NCBI GenBank assembly: GCA_903789665.1
Contig: CAIFEX010000006.1
Coordinates: 1-64,000 of the forward strand
Direction of reading: 5' to 3'
Source of the DNA: an uncultured Clostridium sp.
GTDB taxonomy: Bacteria; Bacillota; Clostridia; Clostridiales; Clostridiaceae
DNA length: 64,000 nt
A model generated the notes under the pieces. It saw nothing but the letters and a program-made list of their open reading frames with translations. It was not told where the DNA came from and ran no database searches. Numbering within the stretch: the first letter of the stretch is position 1; each line of letters starts with the position of its first letter. A program made the position numbers and the translations under genes. Positions 39,312-49,812 of this stretch are shown here, one piece after another.

Positions 39312-39422
39312 CTCATCTTTCAGGTAATACCTGCTGGAATTGGCACCATTAATTGTACAATTGCATTTGTACAACCGGTTGCCGGACATCATAGGGCCAG
39401 TCCCTCCGCCTCTCTTGATAAG
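39312..39422 (-). promoter_or_regulatory. SAM-I riboswitch, first of two in series
   Basis: CTTATC/GATGAG P1 with GAGGGACTGGCCCTATGA, CCGGCAACC and GGTGCCAATTCC on the minus strand. Followed by its own terminator and then a second complete riboswitch, so transcripts must pass two SAM checkpoints. Confidence 0.93.
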
Positions 39423-39466
39423 AAAACCTATAAATATTATAAATTATTTATATTTAACTTATATTC

Positions 39467-39495
39467 AATATACAATTCTTTATCCATTTTGTCAA
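39467..39495 (-). promoter_or_regulatory. Sigma-A promoter of the tandem S-box permease-metK operon
   Basis: TTGACA (39490-39495), 17 bp and TATATT (39467-39472) on the minus strand, between the cysK stop and the first aptamer. Confidence 0.75.
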
Positions 39496-39508
39496 TAGAA
39501 ATTTTTTA

Positions 39509-40423
39509 TTATTCATATAAGTTTTTGCTGAAATATCTGTCGCCCCTATCTGGAAATATAGTAACTATATTTCCCCTGTCTATGGTATCGGCCAATTTCA
39601 ATACTGCTGCAAGTGCTGCTCCTGAAGAGGAACCAACTATGAGCCCCTCTTTTTTCGCCAAATCCTTTACCAGCAAAAAAGCTTCTTCATCATTTACCTT
39701 TATAACTTTATCCACAAGCTTCAAATCCATAGTATCAGGTAAAAAATCATTTCCTATACCTTCAATGGCATACCCATGCTCTTCAGTGCCGCCGCCCAGG
39801 GTAGATCCTTCCGGATCAGCCAGTATGGCCTTTATACTGCTGTCCTTTTCCTTTAGATATTTTGCCACACCCGTAAAAGTTCCACCACTTCCCGCTCCTG
39901 CAACAAAATAATCAATCTTTCCCTTTAGCTGTTCATATATTTCAGGCCCCGTAGTAAGATAATGAGCCTCAGGGTTATCGTTGTTTTCAAATTGACCCAG
40001 AGATATGGAATTTGGTATTTGTTTTAAAAGTTCCCGGGATTTCTCAATGGCACCCCTCATCCCGTCCTTTTCCGGAGTGTGGATAATTTCCGCCCCCAGT
40101 GCTCTCATAAGAACCTGTTTCTCTACAGAAAATTTTTCAGGTACCGCAAATATCACTTTATATCCCCTATTCAAGGCTCCCATTGCAATACCAAGTCCGG
40201 TATTGCCTGCTGTAGCTTCAATTATAGTATAACCTTTCTTAAGTTTCCCCGCCTTCTCTGCTTGTCTTATCATATAATATCCAATTCTGTCCTTTACACT
40301 GCCGCCAGGATTGAAATTTTCAAGTTTAGCATATACATTGATTCCATCCTTCAAATTAAATCTATTCAGCTTCAGTATGGGTGTTTTACCTATCATTTCC
40401 TTTATGTCGTCAAAAACTTCCAT
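39509..40423 (-). CDS. cysK: Cysteine synthase (O-acetylserine sulfhydrylase)
   Basis: A 304-residue PLP enzyme. The PLP lysine lies in NPGGSVKDRIGYYM and the substrate loop is TAGNTGLGIA. Later GAGSGGTFTGVAKYL and the GSSSGAAL phosphate site are present. It makes cysteine from O-acetylserine and sulfide, though some clostridial homologues prefer homocysteine as donor partner. It is preceded by a T-box with a TGC (Cys) specifier, so it is induced when tRNA-Cys is uncharged. Confidence 0.93.
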   Translation of the reverse strand: MEVFDDIKEMIGKTPILKLNRFNLKDGINVYAKLENFNPGGSVKDRIGYYMIRQAEKAGKLKKGYTIIEATAGNTGLGIAMGALNRGYKVIFAVPEKFSVEKQVLMRALGAEIIHTPEKDGMRGAIEKSRELLKQIPNSISLGQFENNDNPEAHYLTTGPEIYEQLKGKIDYFVAGAGSGGTFTGVAKYLKEKDSSIKAILADPEGSTLGGGTEEHGYAIEGIGNDFLPDTMDLKLVDKVIKVNDEEAFLLVKDLAKKEGLIVGSSSGAALAAVLKLADTIDRGNIVTIFPDRGDRYFSKNLYE

Positions 40424-40482
40424 AATAAAAATCTCCTTTGAAATTTTATTTGATATTTTTCAAGTTCCGGAATTTTGAAAAA

Positions 40483-40524
40483 TAAAGAGCTCCTGCCTCT
40501 GTACAGAGGCAGGAGCTTGTTCCC
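40483..40524 (-). terminator. T-box terminator
   Basis: A perfect palindromic stem built from AGCTCCTGCCTCTGT and its complement (about 40490-40519), followed on the minus strand by TTTATTTTT, directly after the T-box antiterminator sequence. Confidence 0.88.
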
Positions 40525-40775
40525 GCGGTTCCACTCTGTTTATATAATATAAATCGCATATACACAAAATAAAAATACGATAAATAAAATAAAACTCTTA
40601 TTGGTACAATCATACCTCAACATTTTAACGGATGTACCCGCTGAAATCTACTTCACTCAGGTTCGACTCAGTGCTCCAGGATGCACTTCAATCACCTCCC
40701 GCTAGGACTTCCTCACACCACATGGAAATTCTCTCTAAAATAGCATTGTGTAATCTACTCTTCCCATCATCACAT
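40515..40775 (-). promoter_or_regulatory. T-box leader, cysteine-specific, ahead of cysK
   Basis: On the minus strand stem I includes a specifier segment GAAGTGCATCC, in which TGC codes Cys. Far downstream is the T-box itself, AGAGTGGAACCGCGGG, just ahead of the terminator. Uncharged tRNA-Cys should pair at both places and allow read-through into cysK. Confidence 0.88.
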
Positions 40776-40795
40776 TCAATATAATTTATATTTTG

Positions 40796-40824
40796 ATGAT
40801 ACTACATAAATTCCAATTAATCAA
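40796..40824 (-). promoter_or_regulatory. Sigma-A promoter of the cysK T-box transcript
   Basis: TTGATT (40819-40824), 17 bp and TATCAT (40796-40801) on the minus strand, ahead of stem I. Confidence 0.6.
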
Positions 40825-40853
40825 GTAAAATTTAATATAAATTTTCTACACGA

Positions 40854-41333
40854 TTACTTTGGATAGTTAAGCCTTTTATCTGAAATATTCGTCAGAACTT
40901 CCTTGAGAAATCTATTTGCCCAATACTTAGCCATGGGAAGATTCATATCCAAATAATTCCCGCAATCTTTTGGCGCAGCACCTGGTATATCTCCTTCAAA
41001 ATTTAATATAAACTTATACATTTCCACCAATAGGTCCACAATATCCCTTGACTTGTAATCTCCATGTAGGATCAGATAAAATCCTGTTCTACAGCCCATA
41101 GGTCCGAAATATACGGTTTTCTTTCCATAAACACTGTGGTTTCTCAAGAAAGTTGCCCCCAGGTGTTCAATAGTATGAACCTCAGCAGTGTTCATAACAG
41201 GTTCGTCATTGGGGCTCGTCATTCTTATATCAAATGTAGTCAAAACCACATCTCCAAATCTATCCTTTCTAGAAACATAAACACCAGGTATCAATTTTAA
41301 ATGATTAACAGTAAAGCTTGAAATCTTATCCAT
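40854..41333 (-). CDS. luxS: S-ribosylhomocysteine lyase
   Basis: A 159-residue LuxS. The metal-binding HTIEH motif and a later conserved Cys in KDCGNY are present, with GCRTGFYLI in between. It splits S-ribosylhomocysteine into homocysteine and the AI-2 precursor, the last step of SAM recycling after Pfs. It lies upstream of cysK in the sulfur region. Confidence 0.96.
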   Translation of the reverse strand: MDKISSFTVNHLKLIPGVYVSRKDRFGDVVLTTFDIRMTSPNDEPVMNTAEVHTIEHLGATFLRNHSVYGKKTVYFGPMGCRTGFYLILHGDYKSRDIVDLLVEMYKFILNFEGDIPGAAPKDCGNYLDMNLPMAKYWANRFLKEVLTNISDKRLNYPK

Positions 41334-41420
41334 TATAATATTGCCTCCTTGAATTTAATTATATATTATAAAATTTAAAGTGCAAGACACAAATATCAAT
41401 TTAACAAATTCCATTTGTAA

Positions 41421-41954
41421 TTATTTAAAATAGTTCATATTCTTAAAAGGATACACTCTTAAAATCACATGTCCCTTAACATCCTTCAAATTTACAGGCC
41501 CTATTATTCTGCTGTCAGTACTATTTTCCCTATTATCTCCAAGCACAAAAACATAACCTTTGGGCACAATATACTCCGCGGCAGCTGAATTGCCTTCAGT
41601 TACAACTTCTTCCGGAAGATAATTTTCAGTGAGAACTTTTCCATTTAAATAAACCTTTCCGGACTTTATCCCAATTCTATCTCCGGCTATTCCTATAACT
41701 CTTTTTATATAGTTGTCTCCATTTTCATCATGAGAGTTGAAAACAACCACTTCGCCTCTATTTATATGTCCAGTTTCAGTACTTATCTTTTCCATAAATA
41801 TAATATCCTTATCGTTAAAAGTCGGCTGCATGGAAGGTCCTATTACATCAGCCCGAGCAAAGACATAACTTTTGCATACAAATGCCAGTCCAATAGCCAA
41901 AATAATGTAAAGAGCATATTCTCCAAACTTCTTAAAAAATCCCTTATCTTTCAC
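41421..41954 (-). CDS. lepB: Type I signal peptidase
   Basis: A 177-residue Gram-positive SipS-type enzyme. It has one N-terminal membrane helix (YALYIILAIGLAFVCKSYVF), the catalytic serine in IGPSMQPTF, the lysine in YIKRVIGIAGD, and the box GDNRENSTDSR. It cleaves signal peptides on the outer face of the membrane. The start used is the GTG at 41954, 9 nt after AAGGGG; the frame opens at 41972 with a TTG that lies before this site. Confidence 0.92.
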   Translation of the reverse strand: MKDKGFFKKFGEYALYIILAIGLAFVCKSYVFARADVIGPSMQPTFNDKDIIFMEKISTETGHINRGEVVVFNSHDENGDNYIKRVIGIAGDRIGIKSGKVYLNGKVLTENYLPEEVVTEGNSAAAEYIVPKGYVFVLGDNRENSTDSRIIGPVNLKDVKGHVILRVYPFKNMNYFK

Positions 41955-42042
41955 AATATCACGCCCCTTCAACTACTCTCATTATAACAAAAATTTACCA
42001 CATTTCATATTTTAATCTCAAACTTCAATATTTACATATCTT

Positions 42043-42915
42043 CTATTTCAAATACGGCTCCACATGTATAATTGCATATTTTATTTCAAATTTCGCCTTC
42101 AACATACTCTCTATCTTTTCGGTTATTCTGTGACTTTCAAGTACAGTAAGTCCAGCGCTGACGTCTATTACAATGTCAAGTAAAATATTATTTCCATGCA
42201 CTCTGGCTTTTATATCCTCAACACTTTTTACACCTTCAATCTGATTTATACTTGCAATTATGCTGTCCAGCTGTTTGCTGTCGAAACCATCTGTCAGGCT
42301 GCTGGCGGATTCCTTAAAAATTCCTACGCCCGTCTTTATTATCAATATGCCCACTATTACTGCCGCCAGCGGATCTATCCATGTCAATCCAAACTGCGAG
42401 GCTATAATTCCACAGGCAGCACCCAAGCTGACCCACGCATCCGAAAGATTGTCCTTTGCCGCAGCCATCAGAGCAAGACTCTTAATTCTAACTGCCTCCT
42501 TTTTATTATACCTGTATACTGCATATACCAATATGGTACATAAAATGGAAACCACTGCAGAAATCATATCCGGGGCCTTGGTCTTGAAAAATACAGCCGA
42601 ATATACGGAATTGTAAAAGACCTCGACTCCAACAGCTATCATTATCAGAGAGGCAACCAATGTAGATACGGTTTGTGCTCTCAGATGGCCGTAGGCATGA
42701 TCTTCATCGGCAGGTTTTCTCGATATTTTAAGCCCTATAACAATGGCAAGTGAAGCTATTATGTCAGTAGAATTATTGATACCATCTGCAAAGAGAGCCC
42801 TGGAATGAAAAATATATCCTACAAAAAGTTTAAACAGGGATAAAAATACATATACTGCAATATTCACTTTAGTTCTTTTTTCGGCAACCTTGATATCCTT
42901 ATAATCCTCTTCCAT
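42043..42915 (-). CDS. Cation diffusion facilitator (CDF) metal transporter
   Basis: A 290-residue CDF protein with six membrane segments in the first about 200 residues. Metal-site motifs are ADGINNSTDIIAS (TM2) and AKDNLSDAWVSLGA (TM5). A ferredoxin-like cytoplasmic C-terminal domain follows, ending in HVEPYLK. It exports divalent ions such as Zn, Fe, Mn or Co. The DxxxD-type metal sites are intact, but specificity is not clear. Confidence 0.9.
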   Translation of the reverse strand: MEEDYKDIKVAEKRTKVNIAVYVFLSLFKLFVGYIFHSRALFADGINNSTDIIASLAIVIGLKISRKPADEDHAYGHLRAQTVSTLVASLIMIAVGVEVFYNSVYSAVFFKTKAPDMISAVVSILCTILVYAVYRYNKKEAVRIKSLALMAAAKDNLSDAWVSLGAACGIIASQFGLTWIDPLAAVIVGILIIKTGVGIFKESASSLTDGFDSKQLDSIIASINQIEGVKSVEDIKARVHGNNILLDIVIDVSAGLTVLESHRITEKIESMLKAKFEIKYAIIHVEPYLK

Positions 42916-42999
42916 TTATTTTCTCCTAATTATATCTTTAATTATAATCTATAATTGTATTTTTTCCAGCTCATCATTTCGTATCCCTAAGTCTTAAAA

Positions 43000-45900
43000 T
43001 CAATCCAGCTCTATCCTGATTTTACTTCCGCCCATGCCAGACTCGGCCGGAGTAACTATAAGCTTTGCAGGCATTCTTTCCTTTATAGAATCAAGATGGC
43101 TTATTATACCTATAGACAATCTATCATTGTGAATTTTCTCCAGTGAATCAATAACTATTTCAAGCAAATTTTCATCCAGTGTACCAAAGCCTTCATCTAG
43201 GAAGAACAATTCCAAAGGTGCCCTGCCTTTCAGTTGTATTTGTGAAGATAATGCAAGTGCCAGCGACAGTGAAGTTACAAAAGTTTCACCTCCCGATAAA
43301 GTGGATGCATCTCTCTTTTTGCCCCCATTTTTATAATCTCTTATAAAAAATCTGCTGTTTTCATCAACCTCCAGGCCATAAGCTCCGCAGGTAATTTCCC
43401 TCAATTTTCTGTCTGCTTCCAGAGATATATATTTAAGCTGATTGCCTGCAACAAATTCAACAAACTTTTTACCTTTGAACAATTTTTCAAGATCATCCAA
43501 AAGCGCCAATTTGTGTTCAACTTTTTCCTTCTTTTTTAAAATATCCTTCAATTGGGAAAGTTTCATATTCAAGGAATTGACTTCTTCCTGCAATTTAATT
43601 TTACTCTCATACGAATTTCTCAGCTGAAAATTTTTCTTGTCTTTGATATCCTGTATTTCAATCCACTGCTTTTCTGTCAAAGTCCCTTCCCCTATTTTCC
43701 CGCGTAAGTTTTCTATGGTACCTTTCAATTTAACAAGTGAATTCCTATATTGCCCTATCTTTTCATTAAGCCTGTCTATTTCAGATTTCCCTATTAAATT
43801 TTCCTTAACCTGGCTAGTATTCTCAAAACTCTGTTCCTTTAAAACTTTTTCAAGTTCTCTATCTTCATCAGATTTTCTCTCGCTGAAGCTCACCAAATTA
43901 CTCTGGCAGGCTATTATCCTGTTTTTATATCTGTCGTATCTTATGTGCATTTCTTCACTGTCTTTTTTGATCTCAGCATACATCATCTCCACTTTCTTTA
44001 CATATGCCGATATCTGCTTACTGAGATATTCAAGCTCTGTTTCCTCTCCTGCTTTATTTTTTATACTTCTTTCCCTCTCAACTATATTTTTATTTTTTTC
44101 CTGAAATTCAGTCTGCTTTCTACTCAATTTTTCCTTTACATCTGCAATTTCACTGCTAAGTATTTCTCTCTGGGATTGAATTTTAGCAAAATCATCCCTG
44201 AGTTTTTCTACCTCAATTTCCAGGTCGGCTTTTTCCCTTTCTCTTTCAATTATTTCATTTTTTTTGCCTATGAAATCTTTAACAGACAATTCAGTTTTCA
44301 GTGCACACAGTTCTTTTTCCTTTATCTTAAATTCTTTTTCTTCTTCTCTTAAACTCCGTCTGAATTTATCCAGTTGTATTTCATTTTGTTTCCGTGCTGA
44401 AACAATTTTATTGTATTCTATATTCAAAAAATTCTCTTCTTCTTCCAAAATTTTTAACTTTTTATCAAGTTCAGATTTGTTTATATCAAATTCATAGATC
44501 TTATCTTTAAGTTGAGCAAATTTATTCTGCATGACATCTGCAGGAGTCAATTTAAAATTTTCTCCAAGTTTGCAGAGTTTTTTACCGTTTTCCTCCAAAA
44601 TTCCCTTTTCTGAATCAATATTCGTCTTTATTTTTATTATCTCCTCGGATAAAATTTTAATCTTGTTTTGTTTTTCCTCCAAATTCTTTTTCAATTCATT
44701 CACAGGTTCCATGTCAACTTCATTTAAAACACTCCCTCCACGATATACAGAACCGCACACAGGACACAAATCACCCTCTGACAGCGTATTTCTCAAAACA
44801 CTCACCATATTACGCCTTTCAAAGCTTTTTAACTTTTCTTCCAATTTATAGGCTTCAGATTTCAAAGTGGACTCCATACTGGATTTCTCTCTTAACTTTT
44901 CCGTCAAATCTCGTATGATTTTTTTATTTTTTTCCGCAGTATCTTTATAATCAAGGTAATTATCCCATTTGCTTTTTATATCCGCTGCTTTTTTTTGAAA
45001 ATTCAGAAGTGTATTTTTATCCCCCGGACAATTTTTTATAAGTTCATTCAACTTACTTTCAATCCTGTCTATAATTTTTTGTTTCTCATTTACATCTTTA
45101 AGCATGCTTTTCTCTTTTTTCAATTCATTTTCAATAGCCACACTGCCGCTATCTATATTTCCAATCAAATCCTCTTTTTGATTCGACAAATTTTTATAAT
45201 CATTCAGCAGAATAATTCCATCATCTATTTTTTTCTTGTATTCTTCGGACATCTTAAGAGAATTTATCAGCTTTTCTTTGGAGTCTATATCATCTGATAA
45301 TTTTTGGGCATATCTTTTATTTTTTGCTTTTTCATCGTTCTTCTTCACAAGCTCTTTTTTCAAGCAGACAATATCACTTTTTAAGTTTTCCTCCTGCTGC
45401 TGAAGTTTTTTAAGAAGCACACTTTCGTCAATGGCATCTAAAATTTTCTGCTGTTTTAACTTTAATTTAGGCAGCTCATCATGTCTTTTTTTTTCAAGCC
45501 TGTTCAATTCAGCACAAACCTCATCTCTGTGCTGTGTTATATTAGCCATTCCACCATTTAAACTTGAAAGCTCTTCTTTCAAAATTTTTACCTGTCTAAC
45601 GGTATCTTCATAACTGTCCACGTAAGGTTTGACTTTTAATGCAGATTCGGCCATTGCCACCTTTTCTTCATATTCATTTATACGGCCTCCCTCTTTCATA
45701 AAAGACTTTTGCTCATCTATTTTTTCATGCAACTCTCTTTGAAATTTCCAAAGCTCTTCTGCCCTGTTAAATTTCTGTGTTATACTGTCGTATTCATTTT
45801 TACATAACTCATACTGCCTCTCAGCTTTTTCAAGGCTGTCTTTCTTCTCCTTGAAAAATTTTTCATCAACTCCTTCATAGCCTGCAAGCTGACCTTGAAG

Positions 45901-46494
45901 AAGATTCTCTTTTTCCCTTTCCCTTCTAATTTTCGAACCCAGCTTAAAAGATAAGTCGTCCCCATATTTTTGAAGCCCAAACAGCCTTTCGAGCATATCT
46001 CTCCTGTCCTTTCCCTCAAGTTTCAAAAATTCACTGAATTTACCCTGGGGAAGTACCACGGTTCTAGTAAAGTCTTCCAATTTAAGTCCAAGTATTTCCT
46101 CGCATTTTTCAGTTACCTTTTTAGCCCCTTCCTCCAGTATGTTTTCCATGCCGCACGTAACATCCAATATCCTGGCGGATTTACTCCTTACCTTCCCAGT
46201 TTTGCTCTCTCGTCTAAATTCTCTTTCCACCCTGTATATCTTCACTTTTTTATCCGATATCTGAAATTCATAACTTACCATCAAACTTGTACAATTTACA
46301 TTTATAAAATTGGAACTTTTTCTTGCAATTTCTCCGTAAAGAGCCAGAGTAATTCCGTCCAGCACAGTTGATTTTCCGCTTCCAGTAGGCCCGAATATTC
46401 CAAATATGCCTCTTGAAGTCAACTTTCTAAAATCAATCGTCTGTGTATCCATAAAACTGTTGAGCCCTTTTATTTTAAGTTCAATTGGTTTCAT
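43000..46494 (-). CDS. sbcC: Exonuclease subunit SbcC
   Basis: A 1164-residue SMC-like ATPase. It has Walker A in FGPTGSGKSTVLDGI at the N-terminus, two very long Glu/Lys-rich coiled-coil arms, a central zinc hook CPVCG, and the C-terminal signature LSGGETFVTSLSLALALS followed by ELFFLDEGFGTLD. With SbcD it cuts DNA hairpins and clears blocked ends. The ATG at 46494 follows GGAGGGAG. It overlaps sbcD by 14 bp, so the two are translationally coupled. Confidence 0.94.
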   Translation of the reverse strand: MKPIELKIKGLNSFMDTQTIDFRKLTSRGIFGIFGPTGSGKSTVLDGITLALYGEIARKSSNFINVNCTSLMVSYEFQISDKKVKIYRVEREFRRESKTGKVRSKSARILDVTCGMENILEEGAKKVTEKCEEILGLKLEDFTRTVVLPQGKFSEFLKLEGKDRRDMLERLFGLQKYGDDLSFKLGSKIRREREKENLLQGQLAGYEGVDEKFFKEKKDSLEKAERQYELCKNEYDSITQKFNRAEELWKFQRELHEKIDEQKSFMKEGGRINEYEEKVAMAESALKVKPYVDSYEDTVRQVKILKEELSSLNGGMANITQHRDEVCAELNRLEKKRHDELPKLKLKQQKILDAIDESVLLKKLQQQEENLKSDIVCLKKELVKKNDEKAKNKRYAQKLSDDIDSKEKLINSLKMSEEYKKKIDDGIILLNDYKNLSNQKEDLIGNIDSGSVAIENELKKEKSMLKDVNEKQKIIDRIESKLNELIKNCPGDKNTLLNFQKKAADIKSKWDNYLDYKDTAEKNKKIIRDLTEKLREKSSMESTLKSEAYKLEEKLKSFERRNMVSVLRNTLSEGDLCPVCGSVYRGGSVLNEVDMEPVNELKKNLEEKQNKIKILSEEIIKIKTNIDSEKGILEENGKKLCKLGENFKLTPADVMQNKFAQLKDKIYEFDINKSELDKKLKILEEEENFLNIEYNKIVSARKQNEIQLDKFRRSLREEEKEFKIKEKELCALKTELSVKDFIGKKNEIIEREREKADLEIEVEKLRDDFAKIQSQREILSSEIADVKEKLSRKQTEFQEKNKNIVERERSIKNKAGEETELEYLSKQISAYVKKVEMMYAEIKKDSEEMHIRYDRYKNRIIACQSNLVSFSERKSDEDRELEKVLKEQSFENTSQVKENLIGKSEIDRLNEKIGQYRNSLVKLKGTIENLRGKIGEGTLTEKQWIEIQDIKDKKNFQLRNSYESKIKLQEEVNSLNMKLSQLKDILKKKEKVEHKLALLDDLEKLFKGKKFVEFVAGNQLKYISLEADRKLREITCGAYGLEVDENSRFFIRDYKNGGKKRDASTLSGGETFVTSLSLALALSSQIQLKGRAPLELFFLDEGFGTLDENLLEIVIDSLEKIHNDRLSIGIISHLDSIKERMPAKLIVTPAESGMGGSKIRIELD

Positions 46495-47701
46495 TATCTC
46501 CCTCCTCTCCAACAATGGACAGAAGCAAATCCACTAATTCCGGCTCCGGTTCAACTTTCCTCTCTCTTATGTAAAATTCCCTGAATATCTCTTCAAAGGA
46601 TTTATCCAAAAAACTGTTCACTTTTTCACTGCTGCAATTTTTGTCCCTTATTTTAGGAACGATTTCCAGTATATCTTTTTTGGCAGTCTTCATGGATTTT
46701 ATTTCATCTTCCCTTATGTATCTGTCAGTATCTATTTCCATATAAACCCAGCAATTTCTACTGCTGTTTTTCTTACACTTTTCAACAGCCTCTTCTATAC
46801 CGGTACACTTCCAAATTTCTATAGGCTTATATACATTGAATTCAACTTCCCTGATACTGCAGTCCTTTCCAGCCTTTACGTCCACGATAAAACATTTTTT
46901 CTTGAAATTTATCTCTTTCCTATTATACTGGATTGGTGAGCCCGAATATCTGACTCTTCCTCCAGTTCCAGGCACCACTTGGGGTTTATGAATATGGCCT
47001 AGGGCAATATACTGGGCTTTTACAGGAAGACAGTTTCCATCTACAACAAAGCTCCCACCAAGCTGAATATTTTTTTCTGATCCTGCCTGGCTGCTACCCA
47101 TTACAAAAAGATGGGAAACTGCTATATTTATAGTATCCTCCCTGTAATTTTTACTTAAATTGTCAAAAAGTATTTTTATTTTATTATTGTAGGATTTAAC
47201 TCTGTCCTTTTCACCCTCCATATCACCGTATAAAACTTCATCAAGTCTTTTCTCGCTTGGGTAGGGAACTGTAATAATCACGGCCCTTTCTCCATTTATT
47301 TCAATTTCAATAAATCCTTCGCCGGAATTGATAACCTTATGCCTGCCATAGCTGCCGCAGGGCACAACCGATTTGGGAGTACCTACCATTATGATACCGT
47401 GATCCCTGGCAAGCGGCCCCGCAGCCACAAGTCTGTCCGGATTGTCATGATTGCCTGATATAACCAAAGTCAGCCTTTCCCCATTCGAAGACAATTTCTT
47501 CAAAGTGTCATAGAACATTTTTTCAGCCCTGGCCGGCGGATTATAGCTGTCATAAATATCACCCGCAATGATTATCAAATCCACATTATTGTCATTTACT
47601 ATTTTTACAAAATCTTTAAGAAAAGCCTCCTGTTCATCCATGCGGCTGCGTCCCTCTAAATTTTTGCCGAGATGCCAGTCAGAAGTGTGCAAAATTCTCA
47701 T
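46481..47701 (-). CDS. sbcD: Exonuclease subunit SbcD
   Basis: A 406-residue Mre11-type metallophosphoesterase. The motifs are HTSDWHLGK, IIAGDIYDSYNPP, VISGNHDNPDR and YIALGHIHKPQ, giving the two-metal nuclease site. It is the nuclease partner of SbcC. The pair is isolated from other genes by the htpG terminator upstream. Confidence 0.95.
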   Translation of the reverse strand: MRILHTSDWHLGKNLEGRSRMDEQEAFLKDFVKIVNDNNVDLIIIAGDIYDSYNPPARAEKMFYDTLKKLSSNGERLTLVISGNHDNPDRLVAAGPLARDHGIIMVGTPKSVVPCGSYGRHKVINSGEGFIEIEINGERAVIITVPYPSEKRLDEVLYGDMEGEKDRVKSYNNKIKILFDNLSKNYREDTINIAVSHLFVMGSSQAGSEKNIQLGGSFVVDGNCLPVKAQYIALGHIHKPQVVPGTGGRVRYSGSPIQYNRKEINFKKKCFIVDVKAGKDCSIREVEFNVYKPIEIWKCTGIEEAVEKCKKNSSRNCWVYMEIDTDRYIREDEIKSMKTAKKDILEIVPKIRDKNCSSEKVNSFLDKSFEEIFREFYIRERKVEPEPELVDLLLSIVGEEGDNETN

Positions 47702-47766
47702 GATTTCCTCCTTAAAATGGTACTTTTATTCACAATTATAGCATAAAATACAGACATTAACTTAAT

Positions 47767-47805
47767 ATATAAAAAAGGACACGGAATTATAAACCATGTC
47801 CCTTT
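47767..47805 (-). terminator. Terminator of htpG
   Basis: A 12-bp stem (47773-47784 with 47794-47805, two G-T pairs), followed on the minus strand by TTTTTT, just past the htpG stop. Confidence 0.8.
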
Positions 47806-47839
47806 ACAGCAATTCTTCTTGGAAAAAGCAAAATGATAA

Positions 47840-49720
47840 TCACTTAATCAAGCTGCATACATCATTTGCAAATTGTACCGGATCTTCCACTGGAAGTCCC
47901 TCAATTAAAAGTGCCTGATCATACAATAGATTTGAATAAACCTTTAATCTGTCCTTGTCTTCTGCAAATGCCTTCTTAATAGCCTTAAACATAGGATGAC
48001 CGGTGTTTATTTCCAATATCTTATCTGCTTTTATATTTTGGTTATTGGGCATTTTGTTAAATATCTTTTCCATTTCAATTGATATTTCTCCCTCGTTTGA
48101 AAGACAGACAGGATGAGTTTTCAATCTATTCGAAGCCTTAACTTCCTTTACCTTACCCTTGAGTACATTTTTCATAAAATCAAACAATTCTTTGTTTTCC
48201 TCAGTTTCCTTCTTGCTTTCCTTGTCGTCCGAATCAAATCCCAGATCCTTGCTGGAAACGGATTTAAACTCCTTATCCTTATACTTTACAAGCATCTTAA
48301 TGGCAAATTCATCCACATCATCAGTAAAATACAGTATTTCAAAATTCTTATCCTTAACCAGTTCAGTTTGAGGTAATTTTTCAATCTTTTCCACATCATC
48401 GCCAATTGCATAGTATATATATTTCTGATCCTCTTTCATACGTGAAACATATTCATCAAGAGTCACAAGTTTTTTCTCCTTGGAGGAATAGAACATCAGA
48501 AGATCCTGAAGTATTTCCTTATTGGCTCCAAAATCAGCATAAACTCCATATTTAAGCTGTCTGCCAAAATTCTTATAGAATTCAACATATTTTTCACGAT
48601 CTTTTTTAAGCATTTGAAGAAGTTCGCTCTTTATTTTATCTCTTATCCTTCTTGCGATAAATTTAAGCTGCCTGTCGTGCTGCAAAAGTTCCCTCGAAAT
48701 GTTGAGAGAAAGATCTGCCGAGTCAACCAGACCTTGAACAAAACTAAAATAATCCGGCAACAGATCAGAACACTTTTCCATTATCAGGACACCGTTTGAA
48801 TAAAGCTCCAGCCCTTTTTGAAATTCTTTAGTATAAAAATCAAAAGGGGTTTTAGATGGAATGAAGAGAAGCGTGGTATAACTTACTACTCCTTCTACAC
48901 TTGAATGTATCACCCACAGAGGTTTGTCATAGCCAAAATGCTTATCTATATAAAACTGATTGTAATCCTCCGGTTTCAGCTCATTTTTGTTCTTTCTCCA
49001 GATAGGTACCATGCTATTTAAAGTTTCATCTTCAAAATACTCTTCTTTCTCCTTGTCATTGTCTTTTTTGGGTCTGCTCTTTTTAACCATCATTTTAATT
49101 GGATACTTTATAAAATCAGAATATTTCTTAACCAGCGATTTTATTTTATACTGATCCAAAAATTGATCATAGTTCTCATCTTTAGTATTTTCTTTGATCT
49201 TAAGTATGATTTCAGTACCTACAGTTTCCTTTTCACAGGGCTCAACGGTATATCCTTCGGCTCCTTTTGACTCCCATTTATAAGCTTTATCCGAATTGAC
49301 AGAACGGCTTTTCACAGCAACCTTGTCAGACACCATAAAGGCAGAATAAAAACCAACTCCAAATTGACCTATAAGATCCACCTTGTCTTTGTCCTTAATG
49401 TCGTCTTTATTTTTAAACGCAAGAGAACCGCTTTCCGCAATAGTACCAAGATTGTTTTCAAGTTCCTCCTCTGTCATTCCTATACCTGTATCAGTAATTG
49501 TAAATGTCCTTTTATCCTTATCTGGAGTTATTCTGATAAAGAAATCATCTTTGTTGAAATTTACATTTTCATCTACAAGTGACCTATAGTAGCTTTTGTC
49601 GATAGCATCACTGGCATTTGATATAAGTTCTCTTAAAAATATTTCTTTATTTGTATAAATTGAATTAACCATTAAGTTAAGCAGCTTTTTTGATTCTGCC
49701 TTAAATTCCTTTACAGCCAT
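47840..49720 (-). CDS. htpG: Chaperone protein HtpG (Hsp90)
   Basis: A 626-residue bacterial Hsp90. The GHKL ATP site is formed by [27 protein letters not shown] and [13 protein letters not shown], with the middle and dimerisation domains following. The ATG at 49720 has GAAAGGAAATGATAAT ahead; an upstream GTG at 49738 would overlap that site. It is monocistronic. A CIRCE operator sits directly at its promoter, so HrcA probably represses it. Confidence 0.95.
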   Translation of the reverse strand: MAVKEFKAESKKLLNLMVNSIYTNKEIFLRELISNASDAIDKSYYRSLVDENVNFNKDDFFIRITPDKDKRTFTITDTGIGMTEEELENNLGTIAESGSLAFKNKDDIKDKDKVDLIGQFGVGFYSAFMVSDKVAVKSRSVNSDKAYKWESKGAEGYTVEPCEKETVGTEIILKIKENTKDENYDQFLDQYKIKSLVKKYSDFIKYPIKMMVKKSRPKKDNDKEKEEYFEDETLNSMVPIWRKNKNELKPEDYNQFYIDKHFGYDKPLWVIHSSVEGVVSYTTLLFIPSKTPFDFYTKEFQKGLELYSNGVLIMEKCSDLLPDYFSFVQGLVDSADLSLNISRELLQHDRQLKFIARRIRDKIKSELLQMLKKDREKYVEFYKNFGRQLKYGVYADFGANKEILQDLLMFYSSKEKKLVTLDEYVSRMKEDQKYIYYAIGDDVEKIEKLPQTELVKDKNFEILYFTDDVDEFAIKMLVKYKDKEFKSVSSKDLGFDSDDKESKKETEENKELFDFMKNVLKGKVKEVKASNRLKTHPVCLSNEGEISIEMEKIFNKMPNNQNIKADKILEINTGHPMFKAIKKAFAEDKDRLKVYSNLLYDQALLIEGLPVEDPVQFANDVCSLIK

Positions 49721-49812
49721 ATTATCATTTCCTTTCACTTATATATAAATATATCCAAAAGACAGGAAACAAACCCCTGCCGCAATTATCATTGCCCAAA
49801 ATATAACTTTTG

